DNA of 64,000 nt from JAQUTK01 sp963677415 (GCA_963677415.2 CAXXFJ010000014.1:50498-114497), one strand, 5' to 3'. Shown: positions 18,077 to 27,783, numbered from the stretch's first letter. Numbers and translations are program-made. The notes: generated by a model not told the origin, from the letters alone.

Positions 18077-20086
18077 TCATTTGAGGATGATACGTTCGCC
18101 CAGACTCCTTGATAATCGAGCTTTAACCTCGTTTACATAACACATCTCCCGCATGAGTTCGGCTTCCCTTTCCGGGTTCTTCCCCTTGCTTTGTTTTAGT
18201 TCCTCGAGAATCTCTTTCATCTGATCGTTCAACACTTCGCTCAGATATTCCATCGTTACCCGGTTTGCCAGTTCGATTATAAGCATTTCCTTTGATTCCG
18301 TCTTTTGTAGCTTTGCATGATACTTGCTAAGGGTAAATCTCTCACTTAGCAGATCGGCAGCTAGTCTGCTGATTGCAGGGTCCTGATGCGACATGAAATG
18401 CTTTTTGCATACGAATGTTGGATTCTCATAGACACCTTGCCAAGCCTCCATGAGCATCTGCTGATACATTGGATTATCGAAAGTCAGTTCGTTGGCATCC
18501 ATCTGATGCTTGATGTAATCGCACACATGCACAACAGAAACAGTACCCTCCTCATCCTCGTTTTTTTCCATTACCGCCTCACCATATTTAAGGATCACCC
18601 GTATCAGTTCCTTTTCATTGGAAGCATAGCGGTAATGTGTCGTTACATATTGATCTACAGTATCCTCACCGGGAATATAAGCAGGACGAAAATCATCAGG
18701 AAGCTGTGGCGTCTCTTCAGAAGGAGAGGATAGGGGAGTATAGGACGAATCGCGTGCAGCCGAGCTTTGTTGTTTCTCCATTTGTTTCAGCTTCAGCTTA
18801 TTCACCTCCCGATGCAGCAGTTCCTCGCTGATTTCCAACATCTGACTACACTCTTTTACATACACCGAACGGATGATCTGATCAGGAATCAGGGAGATGC
18901 TCCTTACAATATCTGAAATCAATGCTGCACGGCGTATAGGATCCTTGCCCGCCTCTTCCAGGAGCAAAGTAGTTTTGAAACGAATGAAGTCTGTCTGACT
19001 ATTTTTCAGGTAGTCTGTAAATTCAGTGGCACTCTGCTTGTGAGCAAAAGAGTCCGGATCTTCTCCGTCCGGTAGCAGCACCACCTTTACGTTCAGCCCT
19101 TCTTCCAGCAGCAGATCTATACCGCGGATAGAAGCCTTGATGCCCGCTGCATCTCCATCATACAGCACGCAGATATTATCCGTAAAACGGTGAATCAGAC
19201 GAATCTGTCCGCCGGTAAGTGCAGTGCCTGATGAGGCCACTACATTTTCTACCCCTGCCTGATGCATGGAGAGCACATCAGTGTAGCCTTCCACAAGATA
19301 ACAGAGATCTTTCTTTACGATGGCTTGTTTAGCAAAAAAGATGCCGTAAAGCTCATTGCTCTTGTGATACACCTCAGACTCCGGAGAGTTGACATATTTC
19401 GCAAGTTTATCATTCTTCTTCAATATACGTCCACCAAAAGCCACCACCTTACCTGAGAGAGTCATTATAGGGAAGATCACTCGTTCGCGGTAGCGGTCGA
19501 AAAGCTGTCCCTGCTCATTTTCCGAACAAAGTCCGGTTTTGACCAGCAAATCCTTTTTAAACCCACTCTTAATAGCCTCGCGAGCCAGACCGTCGCGATC
19601 CTCAGTGCTATAGCCTAGCTGGAACTTCTGAATGATATCATCCCGAAAACCCCTCTCTCTGAAGTATCCCATACCCACCGCTTTTCCTTCGATATGCTCA
19701 GTAAGCACCCGTGTGAAATATTCTTTCGCGAAGTTGTTGAGGATAAACATACTTTCCCTCGCAGATTGAGCCTCCTTTTCCCGGTCGGTCAACTCCCGTT
19801 CCTCTATCTCTATGCCATATTTCTTGGCCAGCCATCGGGCCGCTTCGTAGTAGGAGAGCTGTTCATGTTCCATGATAAAATGGAGGACATTTCCTCCTTT
19901 ACCACAGCTGAAACATTTACAAATACCTTTAGTAGGAGAGACGCTGAATGAGGGTGTCCGTTCATTATGAAATGGGCAAAGACCGATGTAATTGACACCA
20001 CGTTTGCGCAGTGTCACAAACTCAGTCACCACATCCACGATTTTCGCGGCATCAAGAATTCTGTCTATCGTCAGCTGATCAATCAT
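18077..20086 (-). CDS. dnaG: DNA primase
   Basis: Synthesises RNA primers at the replication fork. It is 669 aa. The CHC2 zinc finger is at residues about 38-66 (CPFHNERTPSF through CKCFSCGKGG). The Toprim catalytic core (about 255-340) has the LVEGYTDVLSMHQAG acidic motif and LYDGDAAGIKAS. The C-terminal helicase-interaction region follows. A -7 box TACCTTTG lies at 20105-20112 on the minus strand. Confidence 0.97.
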   Translation of the reverse strand: MIDQLTIDRILDAAKIVDVVTEFVTLRKRGVNYIGLCPFHNERTPSFSVSPTKGICKCFSCGKGGNVLHFIMEHEQLSYYEAARWLAKKYGIEIEERELTDREKEAQSARESMFILNNFAKEYFTRVLTEHIEGKAVGMGYFRERGFRDDIIQKFQLGYSTEDRDGLAREAIKSGFKKDLLVKTGLCSENEQGQLFDRYRERVIFPIMTLSGKVVAFGGRILKKNDKLAKYVNSPESEVYHKSNELYGIFFAKQAIVKKDLCYLVEGYTDVLSMHQAGVENVVASSGTALTGGQIRLIHRFTDNICVLYDGDAAGIKASIRGIDLLLEEGLNVKVVLLPDGEDPDSFAHKQSATEFTDYLKNSQTDFIRFKTTLLLEEAGKDPIRRAALISDIVRSISLIPDQIIRSVYVKECSQMLEISEELLHREVNKLKLKQMEKQQSSAARDSSYTPLSSPSEETPQLPDDFRPAYIPGEDTVDQYVTTHYRYASNEKELIRVILKYGEAVMEKNEDEEGTVSVVHVCDYIKHQMDANELTFDNPMYQQMLMEAWQGVYENPTFVCKKHFMSHQDPAISRLAADLLSERFTLSKYHAKLQKTESKEMLIIELANRVTMEYLSEVLNDQMKEILEELKQSKGKNPEREAELMREMCYVNEVKARLSRSLGERIILK

Positions 20087-20104
20087 TCCAATTTGTATAT
20101 GTTA

Positions 20105-20112
20105 CAAAGGTA
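20105..20112 (-). promoter_or_regulatory. -7 box before dnaG
   Basis: TACCTTTG on the minus strand matches TAnnTTTG, 18 bp upstream of the dnaG start. Confidence 0.5.
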
Positions 20113-20217
20113 GTACAATTTTTTATTCTGTCATCTGCACCACGCGATAAGAATGAACTCTTCGAATTGCATTTTCCAGAAAAGAAGATGATTATCGAAA
20201 TTAAAAGGAATAAATGA

Positions 20218-20246
20218 TTGGAAATAGAAATATATTGTTATATTTG
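20218..20246 (+). promoter_or_regulatory. Promoter of first LRR gene
   Basis: TTG (20218-20220), 18 bp spacer, TATATTTG (20239-20246). It places the transcript start near 20253. An in-frame ATG at 20261 would then have almost no leader, so the start at 20341 with a signal peptide is preferred. Confidence 0.65.
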
Positions 20247-20340
20247 CAGATCTACACTCAATGAGGATAATAAACTTCATATCAAACTGTTTCCTTGTTG
20301 TACATGAATTGTTCTTAGATGTCTTTAAAATAGTGATTCT

Positions 20341-21112
20341 TATGAAAAAGCTCTTTATTCTTGCAGTTTGTCTGCTATTCATTGGTGCATCGCATGCAGC
20401 TGATGTCTGGAGCAATAATCTCAGATTTACCATTAACAATGATGGCACATCAGCAATAGTAGCAAAACGAACACTCTCTACGGAACGTACATTTGCCACT
20501 GACCAACGTTCAAATCCCTTAGAAAAAGCCTCTTCTGAAGAAGCAAACCCTTCTTCCACAGAGGCAGAAATACAGATTCTTTCCGGAGATATTGAAATAC
20601 CCGAGAGTGTGACCTCTGAAGGTAAATCATATGTTGTGACCGCAATAGCCAAGGATGCTTTTTGGCGTGAAGAGATTACGTCCGTAATTATCCCCCAATC
20701 CATAACATCGATAGAAGAATCGGCCTTTATGGGTTGTGAAAAACTATCAGCAGTGATACTACCGGAAAGTCTTACATCCATCAAACCTCAGACATTTTCA
20801 ATGAGTGGTCTTACCTCTGTCATAATACCTCAGGGTGTCTCTACTATTGAATGGGGTGCTTTCAGTGAATGCAACAATCTTATTTCCGTCACACTTGCTG
20901 AAAGTGTCACGAAGATCGATCTTCATGCCTTTGGCTCTTGCCGTAATCTGAAAGAGATTCACGTCAAGGCAACTGAGCCCCCGTCATTGGGCTCAAACGT
21001 CTTTGAAAGAGTTGATAAGATTAGCTGTGTAGTGTATGTGCCGGAAGGATCAAAAGTAGCCTATGAAAAAGTGATTGACTGGGCAGAATTTAAAGACATA
21101 CGGGAAGAATAA
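20341..21112 (+). CDS. Secreted BspA-like leucine-rich-repeat protein
   Basis: 257 aa from the ATG at 20341, which begins a clean signal peptide (MKKLFILAVCLLFIGASHA). An upstream in-frame ATG at 20261 would bury it. Residues about 110-225 hold four or five BspA/TpLRR-type repeats of about 23 residues with the pattern LTSVIIPxxVxxIxxxAFxxC (for example SITSIEESAFMGCEKL). A terminal VYVPEGSKVAYEK segment is typical of these proteins. They are surface or periplasmic adhesion-type proteins. The ligand is unknown. A similar gene lies at 22599. Confidence 0.85.
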
Positions 21113-21207
21113 ATCAGGCTCAATACACATTGTCTTCTTCCTTTCTACAAATCCAATTTTTTCGTTCTCATGCATGAATCCACGCTCACGGACGCGCGTA
21201 GCGTTTG

Positions 21208-21273
21208 ACAGTTGTCCTACGCAAGTTCCACAGTAGTCCTACGCAAAGTCTACAGTAGTCAAACGCAAAAGGT
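21208..21273 (+). repeat. Three 22-bp tandem repeats, related to the 53.4-kb repeat
   Basis: Units at 21208-21229, 21230-21251 and 21252-21273 share the pattern ACAGT(A/T)GTC..ACGCAA. The block is bounded by GCGTTTGAC (21201-21209) and its complement GTCAAACGC (21258-21266). It lies between convergent gene ends. A related inverted structure is at 53428-53491. Confidence 0.75.
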
Positions 21274-21337
21274 GTCTGCATGGAAGGATTTAAAGACATA
21301 ACACCAGATTTTTACTGTGACAGATTGGCTTTTTGGA

Positions 21338-22390
21338 TCAAAGGGGCTTAAGAATCTTGCTTATCGCAAGAATAATATCCTCCACGCCGGCTGTTTTTGT
21401 ATCAATAGCAACACTGTTATTATCATAGGGCTGATACTTATCCATAGAAGTCACAGAAAACAATCCGACGACCGGAGTTCGCGCCGAACTGGCAAGATGC
21501 ATCATGCCACTATCTGCACCAAGAAAGAGCTCAGTATTTGCGATCACCGCAGCAATCTCACGAAGGTCCTTGCTGTAATAGGAAGGAGCATCGAAACCGA
21601 TTTGAGACACATTCTCTACCGGCAATACCTCAAGGATATTATATTCTTTCCCAAATTCAGACTTCAGCTTCTCATACACTTCCATCCACCACGCGACAGA
21701 GTAGCACTTTGTGCCGGTCGCAAAGGTATAGATTGCAATTGTTTTTTTTGTATTACAGACCAGACCGTCCAGCACCTCTTTTCCTTTGGCGAGTTCAGCA
21801 GACGTTAACTTGATGTCCAGAGGAGGCACAGGTTTGTTTGTTTCCTTATAACCTAATTGGGTGAGATAACTTCTAAGATTGTAGACGGGAAACTTGGCAA
21901 TGTGAAGATAATCGTTATATCTCACCTTCAGGTCATTATATGAATCACAGAAGAACTTGATTTTTCCATCGGATATCAGCGTTGATAGCCTTCCTGAAGA
22001 AGAAACCTTATCTACGTTAATGACGATGTCATAGCTGTATTTCCTTAAAGAAAACCATACTTTGAGATATTTACCCAAGTCTTTAAAAGGCTTTTTGGGC
22101 AACTTGATGATGCGATCCACATTCTTGTAATTCTCAAAGATAATCTCAGACACATACCCTCTTACAAACAGATCAATTTTACATTCAGGGAAAGTGTCCG
22201 AGACTTCCTGTAAGAGAGGTGTAATCAGAATTTGATTTCCTAATCGGCTGTTGGGTCTGGAAATGAGGACCCGTTTGATTTCAATCTTCTTTCCGCCGAT
22301 AGCCCTTACTTTGCTGGAACTGCCCAGGTTTTGAGTCAACCCATGCATGATGGCTCTTCTTACCCTATTTACTTTCAATTTATAGCTCAT
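21338..22390 (-). CDS. Glycosyltransferase family 9 (heptosyltransferase-like)
   Basis: 350 aa, cytoplasmic or membrane-associated GT-B enzyme. The first Rossmann half begins KRVLISRPNSRLGNQILITPLLQEV, the GT9 sugar-acceptor motif with the catalytic-region Asp replaced by Asn-Ser-Arg. The second half has TKCYSVAWWMEVYEKL, then LFLGADSGMMHLASSARTPVVGLF, the conserved nucleotide-sugar binding signature (DSGxxHLA). It probably adds a heptose-like or other sugar to LPS core or a surface glycan. A -7 box TACTTTTG sits at 22454-22461 on the minus strand. Confidence 0.88.
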   Translation of the reverse strand: MSYKLKVNRVRRAIMHGLTQNLGSSSKVRAIGGKKIEIKRVLISRPNSRLGNQILITPLLQEVSDTFPECKIDLFVRGYVSEIIFENYKNVDRIIKLPKKPFKDLGKYLKVWFSLRKYSYDIVINVDKVSSSGRLSTLISDGKIKFFCDSYNDLKVRYNDYLHIAKFPVYNLRSYLTQLGYKETNKPVPPLDIKLTSAELAKGKEVLDGLVCNTKKTIAIYTFATGTKCYSVAWWMEVYEKLKSEFGKEYNILEVLPVENVSQIGFDAPSYYSKDLREIAAVIANTELFLGADSGMMHLASSARTPVVGLFSVTSMDKYQPYDNNSVAIDTKTAGVEDIILAISKILKPL

Positions 22391-22453
22391 CTTGACCTTT
22401 TGTTGATTAAATATCTGAGGAACCTAAATAAGGTTCACATAGATGAATGGGTG

Positions 22454-22461
22454 CAAAAGTA
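22454..22461 (-). promoter_or_regulatory. -7 box before GT9 gene
   Basis: TACTTTTG on the minus strand, 63 bp upstream of the ATG at 22390. No -33 TTTG seen. Confidence 0.45.
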
Positions 22462-22579
22462 CATAATTCGGATCTATTATTGTCGATTTCTTTCATAATA
22501 TCATATCACAAGAGTTGCATAAGGATTTGCTCTTAATGATTATTATCCTTGCAGATGATAGAAGTACGGGGAATAATGT

Positions 22580-22587
22580 TAATTTTG
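22580..22587 (+). promoter_or_regulatory. -7 box very close to second LRR gene start
   Basis: TAATTTTG matches TAnnTTTG and ends 11 bp before the ATG at 22599, leaving room for only a few bases of leader. If the ATG at 22608 is used the leader is about 15 nt. Confidence 0.5.
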
Positions 22588-22598
22588 CATTGTAATTA

Positions 22599-23354
22599 AT
22601 GAGAACAATGTCCGAAAGAATAGAAAATAAATTTACTGCACTTCTTGTCTTGCTTATTTTAGGAGTTTCCCTGCATGCCCGAACTATGGTTTCGGACAGT
22701 GTACATGTTGCTAAAGCAGGAAATCTATCCACTTCGATTCCAAAAGATAAGACCTTTCATGACAGTGTTCTGATCGTCACAGGTGATCTGGATGAATCCG
22801 ATTTTCGCTATCTCCGTGCCATGGCCGGGTCTTCCGGAAAGCTTACTTCCCTTGATTTGTCAGGCGCTAATGTTTTAAAAATAGTTGATTACGCTCTATC
22901 CGGATGTACATCGCTGACCTCTGTGATACTTCCAAATTCTGCCACTGCAATTCAGTACAATGCATTTTCACTTTGCACACGATTAACCTCCGTTACTATT
23001 GGAAGTACTGTTTCTATTATCGGTCCTAATGCTTTCTCAGGATGTGTAGCACTGACTTCCATGACTATTCCCAATAAAGTAACTATCCTTAGTGCCGGCA
23101 CTTTTTCAGGCTGTACCTCTCTATCAAAAATCACACTTCCTTCCGGACTCACGACCATACAATCCGGCGCCTTTGCAGGATGTAAAGCATTGAAAGAAAT
23201 TCATTGTAAAAGCAAAACTCCTCCTGAGTTTGCAGATAATGCATTCATTTATGTAAACAAATCCACCTGCAAACTTTTCGTTCCCAACGGATCTATAGCA
23301 TCCTACAAGAAATCGGTTAAATGGAGTAGCTTCTCAAATATTGTAGGAGAGTAG
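22599..23354 (+). CDS. Secreted BspA-like leucine-rich-repeat protein
   Basis: 251 aa (248 if the ATG at 22608 is used). A hydrophobic signal segment (about 14-26, ALLVLLILGVSLHA) is followed by a first unit, DLDESDFRYLRAMAG and LTSLDLSGANV. Then come four BspA-type repeats of 22-23 residues (LTSVILPNSATAIQYNAFSLC and similar) and a terminal CKLFVPNGSIASYKKSVKW segment like the gene at 20341. The two LRR genes flank the GT9 gene. The function is presumed surface binding. Confidence 0.85.
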   Translation: MRTMSERIENKFTALLVLLILGVSLHARTMVSDSVHVAKAGNLSTSIPKDKTFHDSVLIVTGDLDESDFRYLRAMAGSSGKLTSLDLSGANVLKIVDYALSGCTSLTSVILPNSATAIQYNAFSLCTRLTSVTIGSTVSIIGPNAFSGCVALTSMTIPNKVTILSAGTFSGCTSLSKITLPSGLTTIQSGAFAGCKALKEIHCKSKTPPEFADNAFIYVNKSTCKLFVPNGSIASYKKSVKWSSFSNIVGE

Positions 23355-23443
23355 ATACTTTAATCGATCGTATCAAATTGCAATTCATAGCATAAGAACA
23401 GAGATTATTCTTTTTAATTCTACATAAATCAGAATATGCTTTT

Positions 23444-23451
23444 TATCTTTG
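23444..23451 (+). promoter_or_regulatory. -7 box before lipoprotein gene
   Basis: TATCTTTG matches TAnnTTTG, giving a leader of about 80 nt before the ATG at 23540. Confidence 0.45.
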
Positions 23452-23539
23452 CATTTGTTTATTGAAGTAAGGTAATCGGATTATATTTTCTAGCAACAAT
23501 CAGATAAAGGATAAAAAATAAATAATCAAATTATATAGT

Positions 23540-23989
23540 ATGAAAATAGTCAGATTCTTTTCTCTTCTTTTGTTCGCAGTAATGTGTATTGGATTCTCAT
23601 CTTGCAACAATGAAGAACAGGTTGCCGATTTACAAGTTACCAATTATCTGACAGGCAAATGGGGATTGGTTCACACGTCTGGTTGGGAATATAATAATGT
23701 AGGTGTACAAGTTGAATGGGATAGAGATGATTCCGGGTTTTTCTATACCTTTAAAAAAGACGGTTCTGGATATAAAGGTACGTCATTAAAATATTATTTC
23801 GAGTGGGAAGTAAATGATAATAAACTTCTGCTGATTGACGACAATACCGCCTATTTTGAAAATGATTTCTTTGATTATTATGATATCAAAAGTGTAACTT
23901 CCAATACGTTGGTTCTCGACTGGGAGAACTACGATAGCCACGGAGCCTGCATAGGGCGAGGCACTGATACCTTCAACCGGATCTATTAA
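23540..23989 (+). CDS. Small lipocalin-like lipoprotein
   Basis: 149 aa. The lipobox is IGFSSC with Cys22 as the lipidated residue, followed by an acidic linker (NNEEQ) typical of surface-exposed Bacteroides lipoproteins. The mature part is beta-rich, with LTGKWGLVHTSGWEY, a DGSGYKGTS turn and alternating aromatic strands that resemble lipocalin-like domains. No catalytic residues are recognised. The function is unknown. Confidence 0.7.
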   Translation: MKIVRFFSLLLFAVMCIGFSSCNNEEQVADLQVTNYLTGKWGLVHTSGWEYNNVGVQVEWDRDDSGFFYTFKKDGSGYKGTSLKYYFEWEVNDNKLLLIDDNTAYFENDFFDYYDIKSVTSNTLVLDWENYDSHGACIGRGTDTFNRIY

Positions 23990-24067
23990 AGAAACGGCTA
24001 TGATAGCCAATCCTCCGATACAATGATAAGTTTGCGGCAAGTAGAGTGGAAGCTCCTCTTGTCGCAT

Positions 24068-24098
24068 TTTGCTGTTGTGAATATATTAGTTACTTTTG
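24068..24098 (+). promoter_or_regulatory. Consensus promoter of mscS gene
   Basis: TTTG (24068-24071), exactly 19 bp, TACTTTTG (24091-24098): a full Bacteroides promoter. It lies 46 bp upstream of the ATG at 24145. Confidence 0.75.
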
Positions 24099-24144
24099 AG
24101 TCGAAAATGGCTGAACTTATCACTTGAAATATAAAAATGAACGT

Positions 24145-25464
24145 ATGAATGATACTATATTTTCTATCAAAGAGATCCCTATTCCAATGAAGGAGGCTGT
24201 ATTGAAACAGTATGAATTTCTGGATAATCTTGAGCAATGGTTGCTGCAATTGGGAATGAGTGCTAACATGGCACAGTTTTCAAAAATTGTAATCTCACTT
24301 GTTGTTGTTGTCATCTTGGCGATGATAGCCAAATTATTAGTACAAGATATTTTGCTGAGCATTGTCACAAAGATTTCGATGAAAACCAAGAATGTTTGGG
24401 ACGATTATCTAGTCGAGCGAAAAGTCTTTCATAAATTATCACGCATAGCACCTGCGTTGGTTGTTATTTATACTATCGAAATAGCGTTATCAGATTATAG
24501 TCTGCGCTTCTCCGAAATGGTAGAAAAGATATGTGTGCTGTATATTGTTTTTGTCCTTTTGTTGGTTTTGATGGCTTTACTGGATGCGTTACATGATATG
24601 TATCTTACCACTGAGACGGCCAAAACAAGACCAATAAAAGGGTATGTGCAGTTGGTCAAAATTGTTGTAGCGGTGTTGGGTACAGTAGTGCTTGTCTCCA
24701 TTATGATTGAAAAGAACCCACTTAATCTGTTGGTGGGGATGGGAGCCTCTGCTGCTTTACTGATGTTGGTATTCAAAGATACGATACTGGGATTAGTAGC
24801 TTCAGTGCAAGTATCTGCAAATAATATGGTAAAACCCGGTGATTGGATTCAGATGCCTGGTCGTAATGCGGATGGTACCGTCTTAGAAATATCGCTAAAT
24901 ACCGTAAAAGTGCAGAATTGGGATCGTACCATCAGTACTATTCCTACCTATGCGCTTGTTTCAGAAAGTTTTACCAACTGGAAAGGTATGCAGGAGTCTG
25001 ATGGTAGGCGAATAAAACGTTCCTTGTACATCGACGTGCACAGTGTGAAATTCTGTTCCCCCGAACTAATCGAAAAGCTGAAGAAAATCCATTATCTCAA
25101 AGAGTACATTGAACAACGATCATTGGAAATTGAAGAATATAACAAGACGATGAATGTGGATACTACGATGCCGGTAAACGGAAGACATATGACCAATTTA
25201 GGTGTATTTAGAAAATATATTGAATACTATCTGATTAACCATCCAAAAATCAACAATCAAGCGACACAAATAGTCCGTCAGTTGCAGCCGACCGAGAAAG
25301 GGTTACCTCTGGAAGTTTATTGTTTTTCGTATGAGAAATCATGGGAGATTTATGAAAGTATCCAGTCTGACCTGTTTGACCATATTCTGGCTGTTGTGCC
25401 ACAATTTGAGTTAAGGCTCTTCCAGAATCCATCAGGAGATGACTTTCAGAAACTGATCTCCTGA
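24145..25464 (+). CDS. MscS-family mechanosensitive channel (YbdG-like)
   Basis: 439 aa from the ATG at 24145; a TTG seven codons upstream is less likely. There are five hydrophobic helices (about residues 40-62, 95-115, 125-150, 170-192, 197-215). The last is a Gly/Ala-rich pore helix (LLVGMGASAALLMLVFKDTILG) followed by the MscS beta domain with VKPGDWIQMPGRNADGTVLEISLNTVKVQNWD. The longer C-terminal domain (SFTNWKGMQESDGRRIKRS) is like E. coli YbdG. It releases solutes under hypo-osmotic stress. A terminator follows at 25506. Confidence 0.92.
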   Translation: MNDTIFSIKEIPIPMKEAVLKQYEFLDNLEQWLLQLGMSANMAQFSKIVISLVVVVILAMIAKLLVQDILLSIVTKISMKTKNVWDDYLVERKVFHKLSRIAPALVVIYTIEIALSDYSLRFSEMVEKICVLYIVFVLLLVLMALLDALHDMYLTTETAKTRPIKGYVQLVKIVVAVLGTVVLVSIMIEKNPLNLLVGMGASAALLMLVFKDTILGLVASVQVSANNMVKPGDWIQMPGRNADGTVLEISLNTVKVQNWDRTISTIPTYALVSESFTNWKGMQESDGRRIKRSLYIDVHSVKFCSPELIEKLKKIHYLKEYIEQRSLEIEEYNKTMNVDTTMPVNGRHMTNLGVFRKYIEYYLINHPKINNQATQIVRQLQPTEKGLPLEVYCFSYEKSWEIYESIQSDLFDHILAVVPQFELRLFQNPSGDDFQKLIS

Positions 25465-25505
25465 AAGCTGCCTGTATCATATAGGTGAGGAGGTCTAAAT
25501 AAAAT

Positions 25506-25537
25506 AATCCCCGGATTGTGTTTCTATTCCGGGGATT
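25506..25537 (+). terminator. mscS terminator
   Basis: Arms AATCCCCGGA (25506-25515) and TCCGGGGATT (25528-25537) are perfect, with a 12-nt loop and a T-rich tail. The GH31 promoter overlaps its 3' side. Confidence 0.75.
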
Positions 25538-25551
25538 TCTGTTTACTTTTG
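25521..25551 (+). promoter_or_regulatory. GH31 promoter
   Basis: TTTC (25521-25524), 19 bp, TACTTTTG (25544-25551). It overlaps the upstream terminator. The ATG is at 25579. Confidence 0.55.
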
Positions 25552-25578
25552 GAGATGAAATTATAATACCAAAAACGG

Positions 25579-27726
25579 ATGAAGAACATTGTTACTACAC
25601 TTATGTTGTTCGCACTTACGGCAAGTGCTATTGTTAATGCAGACAATGCCATTCGCACCAATGAACTAGCTCCCGGAGTTTATAAGTTAACCATGGGTAC
25701 AGTTGATAAGATCACGCCCTTTTCTTTGTGCGAAGAAACTCCAAAGATAGAAGCGATGCAGAAGATTGCCACCGATGAACTTCCTTTTGCACTCGATCGC
25801 ATCGTGATCAGACAGACCGAACGCGGATGCACGGTTGCTGTCCCTTTATCAGATGAGGAACAACTTTATGGTTTTGGCCTTCAGATTGGTAGCTTTGAGC
25901 AAAGAGGACTCAAGAAACAGCCTATCGTCAATGACAATCCACTCTATACTCTTGGATATACTCATGCACCTGAGACCTTTTATGTCTCAACCTCTGGTTA
26001 CGGAATTCTTGTCAACACCAACCGATACACCACTTTTCATTGTGGAACAAACAGTCTGAAAGATGGAATAACGAACTCCACAGCGGCGCTAAACTCAACT
26101 CCTGCACTGACCACTGAAGAACTCTACAAGAACAAAGAAAAAGGGAACTATGTCTTCATTGACATTCCCGGAGCCAAAGGTATTGATGTGTTTGTCATCA
26201 AAGGTAAAGGCATGAGGGGAGTAGTGGAAAGATATAACCTGCTCAGTGGCGGTGGATGTTTGCCTCCGATGTGGGGACTGGGCTTGAAATATCGTGTGAA
26301 AGCTGATTTTAAACAAGAACAGGTCATTAAGATGGCCGATTATTTCCGTACCAGTCAGATCCCCTGCGATGTACTTGGACTTGAACCGGGCTGGCAGACC
26401 GCTTCCTATTCCTGTTCGTACGTATGGAATGAAAAGAACTTCCCCGAACCGAAAGTTCTCACTCAAACGTTGAGCGAAAAAGGCTTCCGTGTCAACCTCT
26501 GGGAGCATGCTTATACCAATCGAAAATCTCCGTTCTACGAACAGATCAAACCTTATTCCGGTGATTTCCTTGTTTGGAACGGATTGGTGCCGGACTTCAC
26601 ACTGCCTGAAGCACGCAAGATATTTGCCGGTTACCACAAGACAATTGTAGAAGGTGGCATATCAGGTTTTAAACTGGATGAATGTGATAATTCTAATATC
26701 GGAAGAGGAGATGCCACCTGGGGATTTCCCGATATGACCCAATTCCCTTCCGGCATGGATGGTGAACAGATGCATCAGGTATTTGGTTCACTCTATCTGA
26801 AGACTATGTCTGATATCTACAAAGAAAAGAATCAACGTACTTATATGGATTATCGCGCCTCCGGATTGTTTTCTTCTTCTTTACCCGGCACACTCTATAG
26901 TGATACTTATGATCACAAGGAATATATTCAGATGATCTGTAATTCCGCTTTCGGTGGACTGTTGTGGTCTCCTGAACTCCGGGAATCAGCCAATAAAGAT
27001 GAGTTTGTGCATCGTATTCATACGGTTCTGTTATCCGCTCAAGCAGTGATCAACAGCTGGTATCTTCAGAATCCGCCCTGGTTGCAATATGACAGAGACA
27101 AGAATAACAAAAACCTCTTCCTGGACGATGCCAGAGAGATGGAAGATATTGTTCGCTCACTGGTCAATATGCGTATGAGTCTTATCCCATACCTTTATAC
27201 CGCTTTTGCAAACTATCATACCAAGGGAACACCTCCTTTCCGTCCGTTGATCATGGATTACCCCAATGACAAGCGCGCCCGTTCGATCTGCGACCAGTAT
27301 ATGATGGGAGATAATCTCATGGCAGCTCCGCTCTATGAAGCAGGCAGCTCACGCAAAGTCTATTTTCCGGAAGGGATCTGGTATAATCTCAATACTGGTC
27401 AGCGCTACGATGGAGGCAAAGAGTATGACATCGAGACCAAGTCAGCCGAGATGCCTCTTTATGTAAAGTCAGGCACAATTTTGCCGCTCGCTGAGCCCGT
27501 ACAATCGGTCAGCGCAACGACTGTATTTAATATCACCTGCAAAGTGTATGGGGAGAATCCATTAGACTACACGCTCTTTGAAGATGATGGTACCACCTTC
27601 GAATACGAGAAAGGTGCCAGCAATGAAGTGAAGTTGAGTACCAATGGTAAGAAAGGAAAGCTGCAACGGTCCGGTAGTTTCAAACAAAAACGCTACGTAA
27701 TCAAAGGGTGGGAGTATATCCTGTAA
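25579..27726 (+). CDS. Secreted GH31 alpha-glucosidase/xylosidase-like enzyme
   Basis: 715 aa with a signal peptide (residues 1-21). The N-terminal beta-sandwich (about 25-220, with EQLYGFGLQIGSFEQRG) leads into the TIM barrel (about 225-600). The nucleophile region is ISGFKLDECDNS, with Asp in KLDE. The acid/base Asp is probably in TLYSDTYDHKEY. The C-terminal domains (about 600-715) have the EDDGTTFEYEKGA signature of GH31. The family cleaves alpha-linked glucose, xylose, galactose or sulfoquinovose. The active-site loops are unusual enough that I do not assign a substrate. It has its own promoter. Confidence 0.88.
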   Translation: MKNIVTTLMLFALTASAIVNADNAIRTNELAPGVYKLTMGTVDKITPFSLCEETPKIEAMQKIATDELPFALDRIVIRQTERGCTVAVPLSDEEQLYGFGLQIGSFEQRGLKKQPIVNDNPLYTLGYTHAPETFYVSTSGYGILVNTNRYTTFHCGTNSLKDGITNSTAALNSTPALTTEELYKNKEKGNYVFIDIPGAKGIDVFVIKGKGMRGVVERYNLLSGGGCLPPMWGLGLKYRVKADFKQEQVIKMADYFRTSQIPCDVLGLEPGWQTASYSCSYVWNEKNFPEPKVLTQTLSEKGFRVNLWEHAYTNRKSPFYEQIKPYSGDFLVWNGLVPDFTLPEARKIFAGYHKTIVEGGISGFKLDECDNSNIGRGDATWGFPDMTQFPSGMDGEQMHQVFGSLYLKTMSDIYKEKNQRTYMDYRASGLFSSSLPGTLYSDTYDHKEYIQMICNSAFGGLLWSPELRESANKDEFVHRIHTVLLSAQAVINSWYLQNPPWLQYDRDKNNKNLFLDDAREMEDIVRSLVNMRMSLIPYLYTAFANYHTKGTPPFRPLIMDYPNDKRARSICDQYMMGDNLMAAPLYEAGSSRKVYFPEGIWYNLNTGQRYDGGKEYDIETKSAEMPLYVKSGTILPLAEPVQSVSATTVFNITCKVYGENPLDYTLFEDDGTTFEYEKGASNEVKLSTNGKKGKLQRSGSFKQKRYVIKGWEYIL

Positions 27727-27783
27727 CACTCTGTCTTTTTATATTAAATACAAGTTGTGTGTCATCTTTAAATAAACAATCAA

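Noticed and set aside
20261..20340. Upstream start for the first LRR gene
   Set aside because: It leaves only a few bases after the predicted transcript start and would place 27 residues before a standard signal peptide.
21208..21273. CRISPR-like array
   Set aside because: Units are 22 bp, contiguous without spacers, and no cas gene is in the window.
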